A stretch of 64,000 nt of DNA from Dipteronia dyeriana (GCA_032871835.1 CM065297.1:90293052-90357051), one strand, 5' to 3'. Positions 1 to 12,573 are shown, numbered from the stretch's first letter. A program made the numbers and translations. Notes: generated by a model not told the origin, from the sequence alone.

Positions 1-2
1 AT

Positions 3-214
3 CAAACAGCCATTGCTCACATAAAGGACTTGAAATGTCACAGTAAATCTAAACATATAGAGATATCAGAGATGTCGGAAATGTCATAGGAAAAAAGGAA
101 GTGATTATTCAATATATATCTACGCATGAAATTGTAGCCAATTCATTTACCAAATCAATGACTAAAGATGTTTGCTCATCACATGCTAAGTCTTTAGGGC
201 TACGTAGATTTTAA
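3..214 (+). pseudogene. Ty1/copia polyprotein, RNase H C-terminus (fragment)
   Basis: The translation starts in frame 3 with QTAIAHIKDLKCHSKSKHIE, the usual copia RNase H tail in which SKHIDIRYHF precedes the last conserved block. After IEI the frame breaks (a stop at about 87-89). A second frame then gives EVIIQYISTHEIVANSFTK and ends at LGLRRF and a TAA at 212-214. In intact copia elements this block hydrolyses the RNA of the RNA/DNA hybrid during reverse transcription. The element continues left of the window, so only about 70 codons are visible. The frameshift and the lost RYHF motif mark it as dead. I am confident of the family and cannot give the lineage. Confidence 0.8.
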
Positions 215-1938
215 TCATGATGATTTGTTTGAATTTAACTATTTTATATGAATAAATCTTTTTCCCTTGCTAGCATATTTTTCACACAAATGTCGTTTAA
301 ATATGTCGTCAGGCTGAGACCGATATTCTTATACGTGTATTCATCTCGGATACTAAGATAGTATGTTGAGATAAGACACATATATAGAAGAGAATAAAGT
401 AGAGGATTTATTCTCATGGAGCTTATATATATGAATATGTCGCTTTGACTATGTCAAGATGAGATTCTTGTATTCTTTTGAACTGATCATGACATAACCC
501 CACAATCATGAAACATGATTAAGCCATATGTGAGAACATAATTGGTACCTAAGTAAGAAATGACAAGCTTAATGAACTCAAGTTAGGCGTTGTAGATAGT
601 GACTGGACTCAGATCTATACAGTGAATAGTTTAGACATATACATTCTTTATGATAATGAAATTCATTGTAGCACTTGATTCATACCATGTGTGCTATGTG
701 ATCAAAAGGAAAAACGACAGAATGAATCCCTACTTTCTCATTGTGTAAGTTCCTTGAGGTTTGAATAAACCTCAATGGTGTCCTTATGACCATTGACTTT
801 GATTCAAAGTGACAAAACAATGTTAGCTTCTTTAGCATATTTTTCTATGGCTATGGCTTTGTTCAGTCTATGAAACACAACTAGGATAACAATTGTCTTT
901 GAAATTGAGATACATGTGTTCGATGGGAAGATATAATGTTTCTTCATTAATTTTTGGTATTCTTGTCGACCAATTGTATTGTCTATGATAGACAATAATA
1001 CAAATGTGAATACACTATTTGGTATAGTCAAACATGGGTTTTGTATACCGAGGGGTTAAGTATGCTTGGGCTAATGAATGAAAATTATATCTAGGACACA
1101 TATGAACTGTGAATTTGATATATTAAATATCAAATTTAATGCTCCAATACATTTGTAGAATATTGTTCATCGATCACACAGTGTGCTTGCATGTTGAATG
1201 ATATGTGATTGGACCCAAAAGTTTGAGAAACGTGACTCTGTAAAGTTTGCATTATTCCACTTGTGCGAGTGGAAACCGTTGGAAAATTACGCCCAAATGG
1301 TGAAAAGAGTCTAGTAACTAATTAAATTAATTGACCAGAAAAAGATACCACCTGATAAGTTTGATTTTTGAATTATAGATATAATTCAATTAAATTCAAA
1401 CTCATCAGTTAAAGCTGGATATTGGGATATAGATACAAGAGATATTAAATTTAGATAATAATTTAAATTTAAAGTTTCTTATCCATATATGAGTCTGGAT
1501 ACAATAAATAACAAAGCGTGCTATTCATTTGATCATCTCATTCTGAGCGTACTTTTACGATAGAGAAAAAACATAAAGAGTTTCTATTCATCGGTTTCTT
1601 CTTTTACTGGTCTTCCCTGAGTTACAGTAAATAGCACAATGAGTCGAGTGTATTTTTCTTTTAATTATACTCCGATCGTACGTAATAATCCTAGTATCAT
1701 TTGCGTTTTGATGATCTTTGATATCCAACGTTGTAATATTGAAAACATTGATATCCAACAATTTTTCATAGATTGGATTCATCAACATTATTACATTAGT
1801 CCCTTTTGACCTGGGTTGAAAACTTGAAATGGAACTAGGTCTTGATTTTTTTTTTAAACTTAAAACATTCCAGAAATTGTTTGAAAAAGAATAAAATGAA
1901 ACTTTGGGAATATTCACCCAAACAAATCCGGGAATCAT
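215..1938. other. No gene; probable decayed copia 3' flank or LTR
   Basis: This AT-rich stretch follows the copia stop codon. It has no coding-like frame and no second copy in the window, so an LTR cannot be delimited. Its position suggests a 3' untranslated region or LTR, but no purine tract followed by TG and no tRNA-Met primer site (TGGTATCAGAGC) is visible. Short open frames here look accidental. Confidence 0.35.
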
Positions 1939-2011
1939 TTTTTAAAGATTTTATTTTTTTAATTGTTTTTAAAGATTTTATTTTTTTAATTGTTTTTAAA
2001 AGATTTTATTA
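1939..2011. repeat. Short tandem repeat, about 29-bp unit, 2.5 copies
   Basis: The unit AAAGATTTTATTTTTTTAAT plus TGTTTTT is repeated head to tail, the last copy being partial. It is simple AT-rich slippage with no visible function. Confidence 0.7.
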
Positions 2012-2940
2012 TAAGTTTATATATATTTAATTATTATTAAATAGTTGCAAATGGGTTATTTTAATAGTAAAAAAGCAATTAAGACTTTTTAAAAATAGAA
2101 TGCATGGCATTATCAATTTTTCTATCCCATGTCCCAACCGTAGTCAACCGTTGAATATGATTAAAATCACCAATTGACAGGGAACTCAAAGTCAATTAGG
2201 TGAATACTAAACTATTTTAGAAAATTGTAATTAACCCTTAATTATTTTATAATCCAAGATATTATGTAATGCAATTTTATTCAATACAAGTACACAACCG
2301 TCTACCACATCAAATACATAACATAATTTAAAACAATTCAATTCTACTCCATTAACATTGAATGAAAATGAACATCTTAAAATTAGTACAATGCAAAAAC
2401 CCGAGATGGAGAGATTAGGAAAATATTGGTTTCATATTGCTCCTCGATTACGGTTTACATCCATGAACACACTAACACAGTATACATTCCAAATGTCATT
2501 TTCTGATACCAGTTTTGAAATATTCAAGTATGCCTGCCAAATGTCATGGTAAAGATGAATCAAGAAAAACCATGCCAAATGTCAAACCAACAATCAATGC
2601 GAATCAAAAATCGAAAAAGCAAAAGGCATTAGCGATATTATTTGTGAATCCATTTGTTTAGGAGTAATCCTATAAATATGGGTTCTTTTTTATAAAAAAA
2701 AATCCAACTATTGCTCAGACTATTACACTCACTATCGAAGAGAGAGAAGATATTGTATAGACTACAACTCTTACGGAGAGAAAACTGCTCCCATCAATCA
2801 GGAGAAAACTCCTCATACATACTTGTAAAATATTCATGGTGGATATGAAAGTGCACAACCATCTCCACTAAAAGATGATTAAGTTATTTTATATAAATCT
2901 TATAAATATGTAAATTACGTTATTTTATTTTTGGCGCATT
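2012..2940. other. No gene; possible promoter or LTR-like stretch near 2671
   Basis: No coding frame is recognisable. A TATA-like box (TATAAATATG at 2671-2680) is followed about 30 bp later by a pyrimidine-rich start region and an ACTCCTC/GAGAAAACT leader-like sequence. That arrangement is common in LTRs and in ordinary promoters. The words CCAAATGTCA recur at about 2489, 2538 and 2577. No second LTR or target duplication was found. Confidence 0.25.
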
Positions 2941-3079
2941 TAAAGACCTAGCCTTTTCAAATTATATCAAGATTGAATACCTACAATTAATTATTCGTTG
3001 GGACAATAATCCATGGGAAAGTATTAACTTGTGAATGAATAATTAGCATAAGCACAGCAAAAGTTTCACCTATGCTATG

Positions 3080-3935
3080 TGTAGTCGGGTGAAATGGAAT
3101 GAAAAGAAAATCATTTCTAATGTTTGGCTTATTAAAATTGAATGGAACGAGGATTCCACAATTTTGGTAGAATGGATATTCTATCAAAAAACCAATGAAA
3201 TACCCATTCTAATTCCAAACTAAAATTGGTATTCCATGAATACCCTCCTATGTTTGAACTCTATTTTAAAAATACTCTCCTTTCCAAAAATAATAAATTG
3301 TTATATATATAATATGCAAATACTATATATTATTATTATATACTATATAATTATAATACATATAATGATATATATATATATATATGTAATTATATATTAT
3401 ATATAATATATGTAATAATATATTATATAAATAATATATTATTACATATGTATTATATTTATATGTATTATAATATATATATATATTATTAGATTATATA
3501 ATTTATAATTTTGTATTTTATTATATATATTATATAACGATATATAATATTTTTAATATATAATATATAATATTAATCATATTTATATTACAAATATATA
3601 ATATATATTATATTATATATTAATATATATTAAAATGTATATAATAATATATAAAATAAATAATATTATATATATGTTCTTTCATATTTTATTATCATTA
3701 TCCATAATTTATCATCTTATTAAAAAGGTTTTGTAATTATGGGTATTTTAGTCAAAATATAATTAATTTCATTCCATTCAGTTGTTAGCCAAACAAAATA
3801 ATATTGATTCAGATACTAATTCTAAAATCTCAACCAAACAAAAAAAAATCAGTTTTCTATTCCTTTCCATTCTAATTCTCATTCCCATTATTATTCCAAT
3901 TATTATTCTACCATGGTAACCAAACGCTAAAAAGA
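3080..3935. mobile_element. Candidate MITE with AT-rich core
   Basis: The left flank contains GTTTGGCTTATTAAAATTGA and GGAATGGA-type words. The right flank, read on the minus strand, begins GCGTTTGGTTACCATGG and continues with GGAATGGGAATGAGAATTAG words, giving a loose inverted symmetry around an (AT)-rich core at about 3296-3680. Elements with TTTGGTTACCAAAC ends and GGAATG-rich arms are common in plant genomes. I could not fix target duplications, so the boundaries and the class are tentative. Confidence 0.3.
3296..3690. repeat. AT-only low-complexity block
   Basis: Nearly 400 bp consists almost only of A and T in TATATAT and TAATATAT runs, with many self-complementary stretches. It forms the core of the candidate MITE. 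Confidence 0.85.
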
Positions 3936-4429
3936 AACATGTATTTGGCCAATTATGGGTTCAAAAATTAAATGACACTTTTAGAATGTGTGGAAATTGT
4001 GAGAAATATCACATTTTTTTGGTGAGTTGCATTGATGTCACCGGTTTAATAAGTTAAGTTTAAAAGACACCTATTATGGTGAACTACCAAAATTACCCTT
4101 AAATAATCGATTCTTTATTCTTTAAAAGCCTCTCTCTCCAAAAAAGTTGTCTGAAAATCAATCAACTACTCTTGTATCTTTTCAAAAAACATGTCTTTCT
4201 CCAGATATTACACAAGAAGGTAAACAAATATTTCTGATATTCATTTTCATTTTTTCATGCATTTTTGTGTGATTTAACAATGTATAAACATGTTGTCTCC
4301 ATTTTTTTTTAATATGTCTACTAGTTGTAAACTTTTAAAAAATAATGTATGAACATGTATGTATTTCTTTTTGTATTTATATTTGTCCGAGTTGATTTGA
4401 AGTGGTGCAAACAAGTTTAAAATATTGAA

Positions 4430-4825
4430 TATAAAAGCTCGAAGGCATTTTAAAAAAGCTCGAACAAATTTTAAAAAAGCTCGATCCAAAAAAAAAATGT
4501 TCGATCCCTCACAAAAAAAGCTCGAGTCCCTCACAAAAAAAGCTTGATCATGTACAAAAAACGCTCGATCATGAACAAAAAAAGCTCGACCCCTAAAATA
4601 AAAGCTCGATCCTTAAAAAAAAGCTTGAGCCATTTTTGAAAAAAACTCAAGCCATATTAAAAAACGCTCGATCATGTAAAAAAATGGCTCGGTCCTGAAC
4701 AAAAAAAGCTCGATCAAGTTCAAAAAAGCTCGATCATTTACAAAAAAATCCTCGATCATGTACAAAAAAAACTCAATCATGTACAAAAAAAACTCGATCA
4801 CTAACAAAAAAAACTCGATCGCTTA
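4430..4825. repeat. Subterminal minisatellite, AAAAAAGCTCGATC units (MULE-1 left)
   Basis: About 14 imperfect copies, roughly 20-35 bp each, alternate an A-tract with GCTCGATC followed by a short spacer such as ATGTAC or AAGTTC. The array lies downstream of a likely splice donor (AAG/GTAAAC at about 4219), as expected for the leader intron of the lost transposase gene. The same core recurs in three other arrays of MULE-1 and MULE-2. Confidence 0.85.
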
Positions 4826-6615
4826 TACTTTTAATTTTTATTTAATCCTTTATAATTGTAAATTTAATATTAAATACTATTTTCATTAATATTAAATAAT
4901 AAAATATATGTATATACAGGAAATTGAAATCAATATGAGGAGAATAAAAACATACCAACGTTTAGAGGCTCCTTCACTTTATAATATTCTCTTGTCAGAA
5001 CCAACCGATCTTCCTTACTATCTTCCGGGACTGGTAACTATATGTGGACGTATCACGATCTTAAGGATTGAACGGAGGATGTTGAGAGAATGAAGAAGAA
5101 ACTATTTCTTCCTCTTTTTGGAGTTTTTTTTACCCATATACATTTGCACACATAAAATAACTCACGCACAGGTTTCAGTTTCACCGGAGCAATCGCATAT
5201 ATGTGTCTCATACACAACCTTGCTCCTTTTCTAAATTCAATGGATGCATTGATTTGTTTTTCAATCATGCATATATATTCTTTTTCAACAGGACAAACAT
5301 TAAAAGCAAATCTCATTTGGTGTGTTGACGTTCCTATTTTTTTTTAAGAATATATTTCCTCTTTCAATAACTCATGGTATCTTGTTTTGATCGATTTTCA
5401 AAGAATATATATCACATATATATTTTTTCTTTTAAAAATCTTATGATATCTTTTTATTTAATAACAAAATTTTCATTTTATTTTTATAAAAAAGATACCA
5501 TCTATTTTGAATTTAAACTATTTAAGTTCAAAAATTAAATATTTAATTTAATAAAATAAAATAATCATATTATCTTATTTAATTCAAAAACAAATATCAA
5601 CAAACATTCTCCATTTAGTGATTAATAACAAAACTAAATAATCTTATTATTTAATTTATTTAATCACCATTATTTATTAATTAAATAATCTCATTATTCA
5701 ATAATTTCATGAATAAATACGTGTCACTTTCATAACATAATTAATTGAACAATCCAATTAATTTACCGTGACCATTGTTACTTAAATCGATCGGGTTAGC
5801 AAGGGGGACCTAATGAACCCACAGTATTTTGAGCTCCAATAATCCTTGAATCATTAATTAAACTCTTTAATTAATATTCCTTGATTATTAACTTGGTGTT
5901 ATTCCACTAAAAACCCGAAGTTGCACTCTCTCAACTGCAAACGTTTTTACACAGACCGATACAACTAAGTGTCCATCGATATAGCTATTACATATGGTGT
6001 GATCCTCCACAGTAGTTCATAATTAGAGTTGGGTCATAATATCCGTTATACCCCTCTAATTACATATATTCTTTAAGTATCATTGATTCTCTAATGGATA
6101 ATAAATCATATTTCCTCACGGAATTAGGAGAACGCTCATATTGTCCAAGCCCCGAATCAACCCTTAAGGGAACTACAATCTACTTCTCACAAGAAGGAGT
6201 GGATTCCACTTTTGTGTACAAACCTTCCCAGCCACAAGCCAAACCGTAATCCCAACATACGGAGTATATTGATTAGGAAATACATCTGACCTCACCCATG
6301 GTAAATCAAAGACCATAATTTAACCTGAAGGAGTCGATAAGACACTCAGGATTAAGAACACCCACATATAGCCATTATTAGTTGATATATATGAATCTCA
6401 TCGGTAAACGGATCTTGGTGAGAGATTCATATAGATCATGACTCAGTCCTATATGATCACATCATACAAGTGTTGGAACCAAATTCACCGATCACGCAGT
6501 GGAAACGGGTTTTTAAAATTTTTTATACAGATCGTAATCTGTATCTGGGACCGGTGAACTTTTGATCGTAATTTATTTTCGAAACAAATATATATAAAAA
6601 TTATTACACTAATAA

Positions 6616-6619
<4 letters not shown>

Positions 6620-6646
<27 letters not shown>

Positions 6647-6652
6647 TATACA
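6620..6652. repeat. (AT)n microsatellite in LTR B
   Basis: An A-run followed by a TA dinucleotide run lies just before the ACAGGAAATTG block. LTR A has a shorter AT tract at the same place, so the difference arose by slippage. Confidence 0.9.
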
Positions 6653-7011
6653 GGAAATTGTAATCAATAATAATATATATATATATAGAACCATACCAAC
6701 GTTTGGAGGCTCCTTCACTTTTCGATTTGCTCCTGGTCCGTACCACTGATCTTCCTAGCTATTCCCGGGATTGATAACTGTGTGTGGGCACGTCACGGTT
6801 CTCAGGAGCTTAGGATGGAGGGTGTAGAAAAGAAAAAATTAAGAAACTCTTTCTTTATATTAATGAACAACACTTGTACATAAAACCTTTTCTCTCTTTT
6901 ATGGTGTTTGTTCATGCACACACTTGCACAAAATAACTCACACAAACTTTCACTCACCAGCCTTTTTTTTCTTTTTAACCAAAAGCCAAAAGACCACCAT
7001 TTGTCTTTTGT

Positions 7012-7014
<3 letters not shown>

Positions 7015-7065
<51 letters not shown>

Positions 7066-7066
7066 A
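7015..7066. repeat. (AT)n(GT)n compound microsatellite in LTR B
   Basis: A TA dinucleotide run passes directly into a TG run. The corresponding place in LTR A (about 5150) lacks it, so it expanded after the copies diverged. Confidence 0.9.
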
Positions 7067-8849
7067 GTTGCTGTGCGTTTCACGCACAACAACATTATTT
7101 TTTTAATAAAAATATCTTATATTTAATATTTAAAAATTTAATCAAATCTATATTTGATTTTTTAAAACTTTCAAATAAAAATATCTCATATCTTTAATTT
7201 GATTTTAATTTTGAATTCAAACTATTTAAATTCAAAAATAAATTATTTAATAAAATAAAATAAAATAATCACATTATCTTATTTTATTCAAAAATAAATA
7301 TCAACATACACCCTCCATTTAGTGATTAATAACATAATTAAATAATCTCATTATTTAAGTTATTTAATCACCATTATCTATTAATTAAATAATCTCATTA
7401 TTCAATTAATTCCCGAATAAATACGTGTCACTTTCGTAACACAATTAATTGGACAATCCAATTAATTAACCGTGACCCCTTGTTACCTAAATCGATCGGG
7501 CTAGCAAGGGGACCTAATGAACCCACAGTATTTTGAGCTCTAATAATCCTCAGAATCATTAATTAAACTCTTTAATTGATATTCTTTGATTATTAACTCC
7601 GGTGTTATTCCACTAAAAACCCGAACTGCACTCTCTCAACTGCAGACGTTTTTACACAGACCGATACAACTCGGTGTCCATCGATATAGCCATTACATAT
7701 GGTGTGATCCTCCACAATAGTTCATAATTAGAGCTGGGTCATAATGTCCGTTATACCCCTCTAATTACATATATTCTTTAAGTACCATTGATTCTCTAAT
7801 GAACAATAAATCCTACTTCCTCATGGAATTAGGAGAGCGCTCATATTGTCCAAGCACCGAATTAACCCTTAAGGGAACTACCATCTACTTCTCACAAGAA
7901 GGAGTGGATTCCACTATTGTGTACAAACCTTCCCAGCCACAAGCCAAACCGCAATCCCAACATACGGAGTATATTGATCAGAAAATACATCTGATCTCAC
8001 CCATGATATATCAAAGACCACAATTTAACCTGAAGGAGTCGATAAGACACTCAGGATTAAGATCACCCATATATAGCCATCATTAGTTGATATATATGAA
8101 TCTCATCAGTAAACGGATCTTTGTGTGAGATTCATATAGATCATGACCCAGTCCTATATGATCACATCATACAAGGTGCCTCCATTCCCATATCTCATAT
8201 GAATGATTCAGGATAGAATCACTGTACATTACGGAATGGACCACAGTTATAGATTAACCACAAATAAAGTATCCAGCTTTATTTGCTATCTATGGACTCT
8301 TTAGATTGCACGTCTCTTACTGTATCCATCTATATATGACACTCATATACACAGTTTGAGATTACATCCGACAATCCAGGATGTTAATATATACATAAGT
8401 TTATAAAATAAATAACATAACAGAATGAATTAAACCTTTCCTTTTATTTACTTCATAAATCCATTTACAAATTACATGCTTAGGGCATAAACCCCAACAA
8501 CAAGGTGCCTCTATTCTCATATCTCTTATGAATGATTTAGGATAGAATCATCGTATATTACGGAATGAACCGCAGCTATAGATTAACCACAAATAAAGTA
8601 CCCATCTTTATTTGCTATCTATGGACTCTTTAGATTGCACGTCTCTTACTATATCCATCCATATATGACACTCATATATATATATATATAGTTCGAAATT
8701 ACATCAGACAATCTTGGATGTTGAATATGCACAGGTTATAAAATAAACAACACAACAAGAATGAGTTGAACTTTTCTTTTTATTTATTTCATAAATCCAT
8801 TTATAAATTACATCTTTAGGGCATAAACCTCAACACTAACCCATCTTTG

Positions 8850-8966
8850 AATAATGATAGTCCGAGCAGAGTTGTTTCTCAGGAATAACAGCGCAAGTGT
8901 AGCATCTGTTATTCAGTTGAAAATAACAAACAGACGTGCCTTGAGAAAGACTCCACCGTAGTATGA
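8850..8966 (+). pseudogene. mudrA-type MULE transposase, C-terminal zinc knuckle (remnant)
   Basis: Reading + from 8850 gives SPSRVVSQE, a stop, then QRKCSICYSVENNKQTC and a TGA at 8964-8966. C-x2-C-x4-(G/E)-(H/N)-x4-C is the CCHC zinc knuckle at the C-terminus of many MuDR-like transposases (CSxCGxxGHNxxTC). Here the Gly and His are replaced by Glu and Asn. Only this tail survives. LTR A ends 15 bp before it, so the deletion that removed the transposase body probably also removed the far end of LTR A. In MULE-2 the corresponding tail is not recognisable. Confidence 0.65.
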
Positions 8967-9181
8967 ATGGACGTGTTTAATTAGGAGTCATTTTCATTAG
9001 TTGTAATTGTACGACTTGTATCTCATTTCCATTTTCAAATTAATAGGGATGTTAATTTTAAATTTCCTTTTTAAGATCGGTATGCAATGTGTTGTTGTGC
9101 AACGTAAACAATTTTAAATAATCAAAGAATGAATAATATTAAAAAAAATGTATACAAAATAATTATGTACAGTCACTACAA

Positions 9182-12100
9182 TCAGAATTGTGGCTGGGAG
9201 TTACAGAACACCTCTACAACCATCTTTTCCCGTATTGTGGGCATATCGTCTCCTGTTCAGTCGTACTAGACCTTGTCTGCCAGTACATACTCTATCAACC
9301 TCAACGTATGTGCCTTACAGTTACCGTTGAATGCACGATAAGGATAACTGTTAAGTTGATAATAAATTATACAGGAAGTTATTTTGATAATTAAACACAT
9401 ATACCTTTTATGTTGTTGTGGCACAACTGATCTCGACGGTAGGCTTACCCCAAAGGGCCTACTGCCTCTCGAACTTCTCCTCGCCGGGTTTCCTGACGTC
9501 ATGAAACCTAGACTGATACAACATCAAGGGGAGAAACCATCTCAGTGGCCGTACCTGGTGTTTTCTGATGCTAACGGAGACATTCTGTCTGAAGGGGTCT
9601 AGGATATGTATCATCCCAGTAGTCAGGTCCACGCTGGAAGCCAATACTGGCATCCGACGTTGCATGGAATAAGAACCTGTACAACACATAGACATATGAT
9701 AAAATCATATTGTTCACCAAAATTATGGGAGAAACATATTGAGGCCTTCATTTTATAACACTTACCATATCAACCTCGTGCCATATCCGGTTTCCTACGG
9801 GGAGTAATCCACGTACGGTCATAAGGTCGTCAGCGGATCATCTGTACTATAATACTTCCACCCCAGCTTCTTCATTTCCCCGTCAGCATTACGAGGTATT
9901 TTTCTATCCCACCGATACTTCAACAATGACTGTAGAAGAAAAAATTTCAGGAGAGTTACGAACACTAAAAAACACTTACAAAGAACTAGGTTCCCAGAAT
10001 GTCCATCCTCTGGTTATACACAATGGGGTATGCTCACTGATGCTTCCGTAAAATGTTCAGGTATGCGTCCATATGTTGAAAAATAATTACAAAACAACTT
10101 TAGAATTTGAGTGTGATGAAAGCTAAACCAAGTTAAAGTTATGTGCCTACCGTGTCAAAGCACTCCATGTAGTTCTCTTAGAACCGCTGGAACCAACCTA
10201 TGTTTACTGGCTCCATGAGATCAACATCGCGTCTGCATTAATTTTTCCAAAATATCATAACAATGAATGTAAAATAAACTAAATGTGCTTCAATTAAGTA
10301 AAAAGTATGATACTTACAATTCCCCAGGTCATGTTCCTTTATATGATTTGTAGACCTCCATTTGCCCAACATCTACCGAAGCAGTAGGAATGAATTCATT
10401 CTCTGATGTTGTCAGCACTGTCCTTGGCCTTTTCGGGTGAGTAGGGTCAATGTATGGGCTCAGCAGCTGCCACCCACGCTAGTGAGCACGGGGGATACGA
10501 GGGAAACGAGGGATCCCATAGGATGGTCCGGATGTGTCGGTGGGAGGATGAGGGGTCCCATAGGATGGTCTGGCCCTATCCCTAAGAGGTAAAGAAGACG
10601 CACAGGATGGTGTGGACTTGTATTTGATAGGTGTACAGAGCCCACATAATGGTCTGGACCTGTCTCTAAGAGGAGTCGGGTCCAATGCGATCGCAAGGAC
10701 CTGTCTCTAGGAGGAATGGTCTGGTCTGATGGACCGGAGGTGTCCCTCAGATGAGGGGTGCCACACGGTCTAATCGTAGAGTAAACTCCGGTGGAGGAAA
10801 CACTCAGATGGCGTGATCGATCGGACAAAGTCTCCAGGACCTCCATAAGAAGGGGAAAGTCAGGTAAACATTCAGTACGAGTCTCCTGCTGTCGTCCTGT
10901 AAGTCTAGTCTCAGTACCCTGTATCTCAGGTCCAGTACCCTGCATCTGACCTACGCTGACATGGCTACTTCGCCCGTCTCTGTCTCTGGGACTGGAGTCT
11001 CGATTATGGGGTGTCTCCTACTATTTGTGATGTCGAACCCCACCGCCTTCGGACCAAGTCTATCAACTCTTAATGTTACATTTTTCATTCTGTATCACTT
11101 CTTGGGAGATCATCCCGTAAAGCAAGGGCCGAAGCCTTTAAATCTTCAATTTTACACTCTAGACGACCCTAAAAACAATTACACATTGTTAGTCATGAAC
11201 ATGTAAATGCGTTTGAAACAAATAAACCCAAAACAACAATTTGAACATACCTCGCACTTCCCTCCAACATCTCCTTGTGAGTTATCTCCAACAGTATGTC
11301 CAAGCATCCTAAATCATACCCGCATCTGCCTCTTGTGTCTCCCACGAGCTAACGTTGTGTCCGAATGCATCTGTTCACTTCCACGGCGATGCTCTAGCTC
11401 CGAACCTTCTGTATCACTCTATCCAGCACTTACTACATCCGGTATGGCCTCCTATCCGCCACTCGATGGATCCAGTATCGCCTCCTCTATGCCCGTATAA
11501 TAGGGTTCACCCCTCTCAGCTTTGGTGGCCACCAATTCTATCCTCGCAAACATCTAAAACCATTGTTAGAAAGATGTAATTGTAATAACTATTAACGTTA
11601 ACAATTAAGATACTTACATGCGTCGTGAATATCTTCGATAGCTTATCCGCCCTCGGTTGTTTGTGTAACTCCCACTTGAGAATACGGGAAGACAAGTCTG
11701 TATCCCTCCTCCTTCCGAACTAGATGCCAAGCAGATGGATCACCTCAAAAGCAAAAATCTACAAAAAATACAAGCATGCTAAGAATCCTTAATATTGTAA
11801 TTCAAATTTCTTACCAACAGGGCGTAAGATAGATCGTAAATGTTGTAGGTCTCTAACATGTGTACGTCAGCGCCCTTCGCCTGCTAGTGTCTCACGAACC
11901 GATAACATTGCTCATCAGGTGCATGCATGAATGAGAATATCGAATGACTGTACACTTGGCCACCCCACGAGAACGCGTCGAAAGCATCGAGATCCTCTTC
12001 CAACCGAAACTGCCAAACTGGAATCTTCACTCTCTCGTCCAACCCCATTAGTATCCAGTTCAACATATACAGGAAGCAGAGTTTCACATTATCGTATGCC

Positions 12101-12573
12101 TGCTAAAACTGGTCGAGGCTCAAAACATCTTTCAACTACCTGAACGAAATCTCATCCCTACCAACAAAGTAACACTCATGTATGACATTGTCCATGCTAT
12201 CATACCGGCTTATGTCCGGTACTTCTCCGAACCGTAATCCGACGATCAGACAGATAACTATCTTCGAGAACCTCACCTCCTGATTCCCCAGCATAAAATT
12301 CATCTCATCTGATAGCCCAGTATGATGCATATCCCGTAAAAGCAGCCGATGGATGACACCACCTGAAAACTTCATACACTTATGCATCGTCATGAAATGC
12401 CCAAAGCATGACGCCATGAACCGACGACGGTCTTCAACAGAAATTTATGCAGGGACCTAGTTAAGTGTGTCGTCTATAACGCCAATAGCGTCAAAATAGT
12501 CGTGGCGAGTGAGTTTGCCCTCGTACCACTCTTCCTCCGGAGTTTTAAGCAATTCCTTCAACCGATTCGTCAT
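9182..12573 (-). pseudogene. DUF1985 / Ulp1-like (peptidase C48) gene of MULE-1
   Basis: The gene reads from ATG 12573 (TNRLKELLKTPEEEWYEGKL) directly after a good acceptor (TTTTTCAG). DUF1985-type blocks follow: FMASCFGHFMTMH, LLLRDMHHTG, VRFSKIVICLIVGLRFGEV and LYMLNWILMGLDE. The protease half lies at 9184-9700: TGMIHILDPFRQ (catalytic Asp region), NCKAHTLRLIEYVLADKV (catalytic Cys) and a C-terminus ending at TGA 9184-9182. The His-Trp motif is replaced by Met-Pro (MQRRMPVLAS), so the catalytic His is lost. Two stops lie within the first 50 codons. Intact relatives cleave ubiquitin-like modifiers; in MULEs the role is unknown. The same gene occurs in MULE-2 at 27101-30441. Confidence 0.75.

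Larger units (their letters stand above)
6471..8499 (-). mobile_element. Solo LTR B (2,029 bp), inserted in LTR A
   Basis: On + it runs from TGTTGGAACCAAATTCACCG to CATAAACCCCAACA. It is flanked by a perfect 5-bp duplication, ACAAG at 6466-6470 and 8500-8504. LTR A resumes directly after the second copy (GTGCCTCTATTC; the same place inside B reads GTGCCTCCATTC). There is no internal domain, so this is a solo LTR left by recombination between the two LTRs of a former element. It closely resembles LTR A, so the same family inserted into its own relic. Confidence 0.85.
4840..8835 (-). mobile_element. Solo LTR A (copia-like), left end lost, interrupted by LTR B
   Basis: The segments about 4900-6470 and 8505-8835 align continuously with the full LTR B (6471-8499). 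Shared blocks include the ACAGGAAATTG region, the CTCTCAACTGCA region and the GGCATAAACC-CAACA end. On the minus strand it starts TGTTGAGGTTTATGCCC at 8835, a typical TG start. The other terminus, which in LTR B is TGTTGGAACC on +, is not found before 4900. About 180 bp seem deleted together with the transposase body of MULE-1. No gag or pol is attached. Assignment to copia rests on the TGTTGGGG-TTTATGCCC start and is inference. Confidence 0.7.

Noticed and set aside
3296..3690. Replication origin or matrix-attachment region suggested by extreme AT content
   Set aside because: AT content alone is not evidence. The block sits inside a candidate MITE, and similar AT tracts are scattered through the window.
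4274..4807. Minus-strand frames with repeated IEFFLYM-type peptides
   Set aside because: By-products of the AAAAAAGCTCGATC array of MULE-1.
7799..8086. 95-codon open frame on + in LTR B (MNNKSYFLMELGE...)
   Set aside because: It lies inside an LTR, on the strand opposite to LTR transcription. The homologous stretch of LTR A (6090-6375) is broken by stops.
4801..8840. CTAAC at 4801-4805 and 8836-8840 as the target duplication of LTR A
   Set aside because: The base after 4805 is not the LTR start (it reads AAAAAAAACTCG, part of the minisatellite), and about 180 bp of the LTR is missing there. The match is probably chance.
10460..11579. Pro/His/Ser-rich frames (161, 97, 81 codons) on both strands
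   Set aside because: They lie in the linker region of the decayed Ulp1-like gene. The frames on opposite strands are mutually shadowing, and only the minus strand fits the gene order seen in MULE-2.
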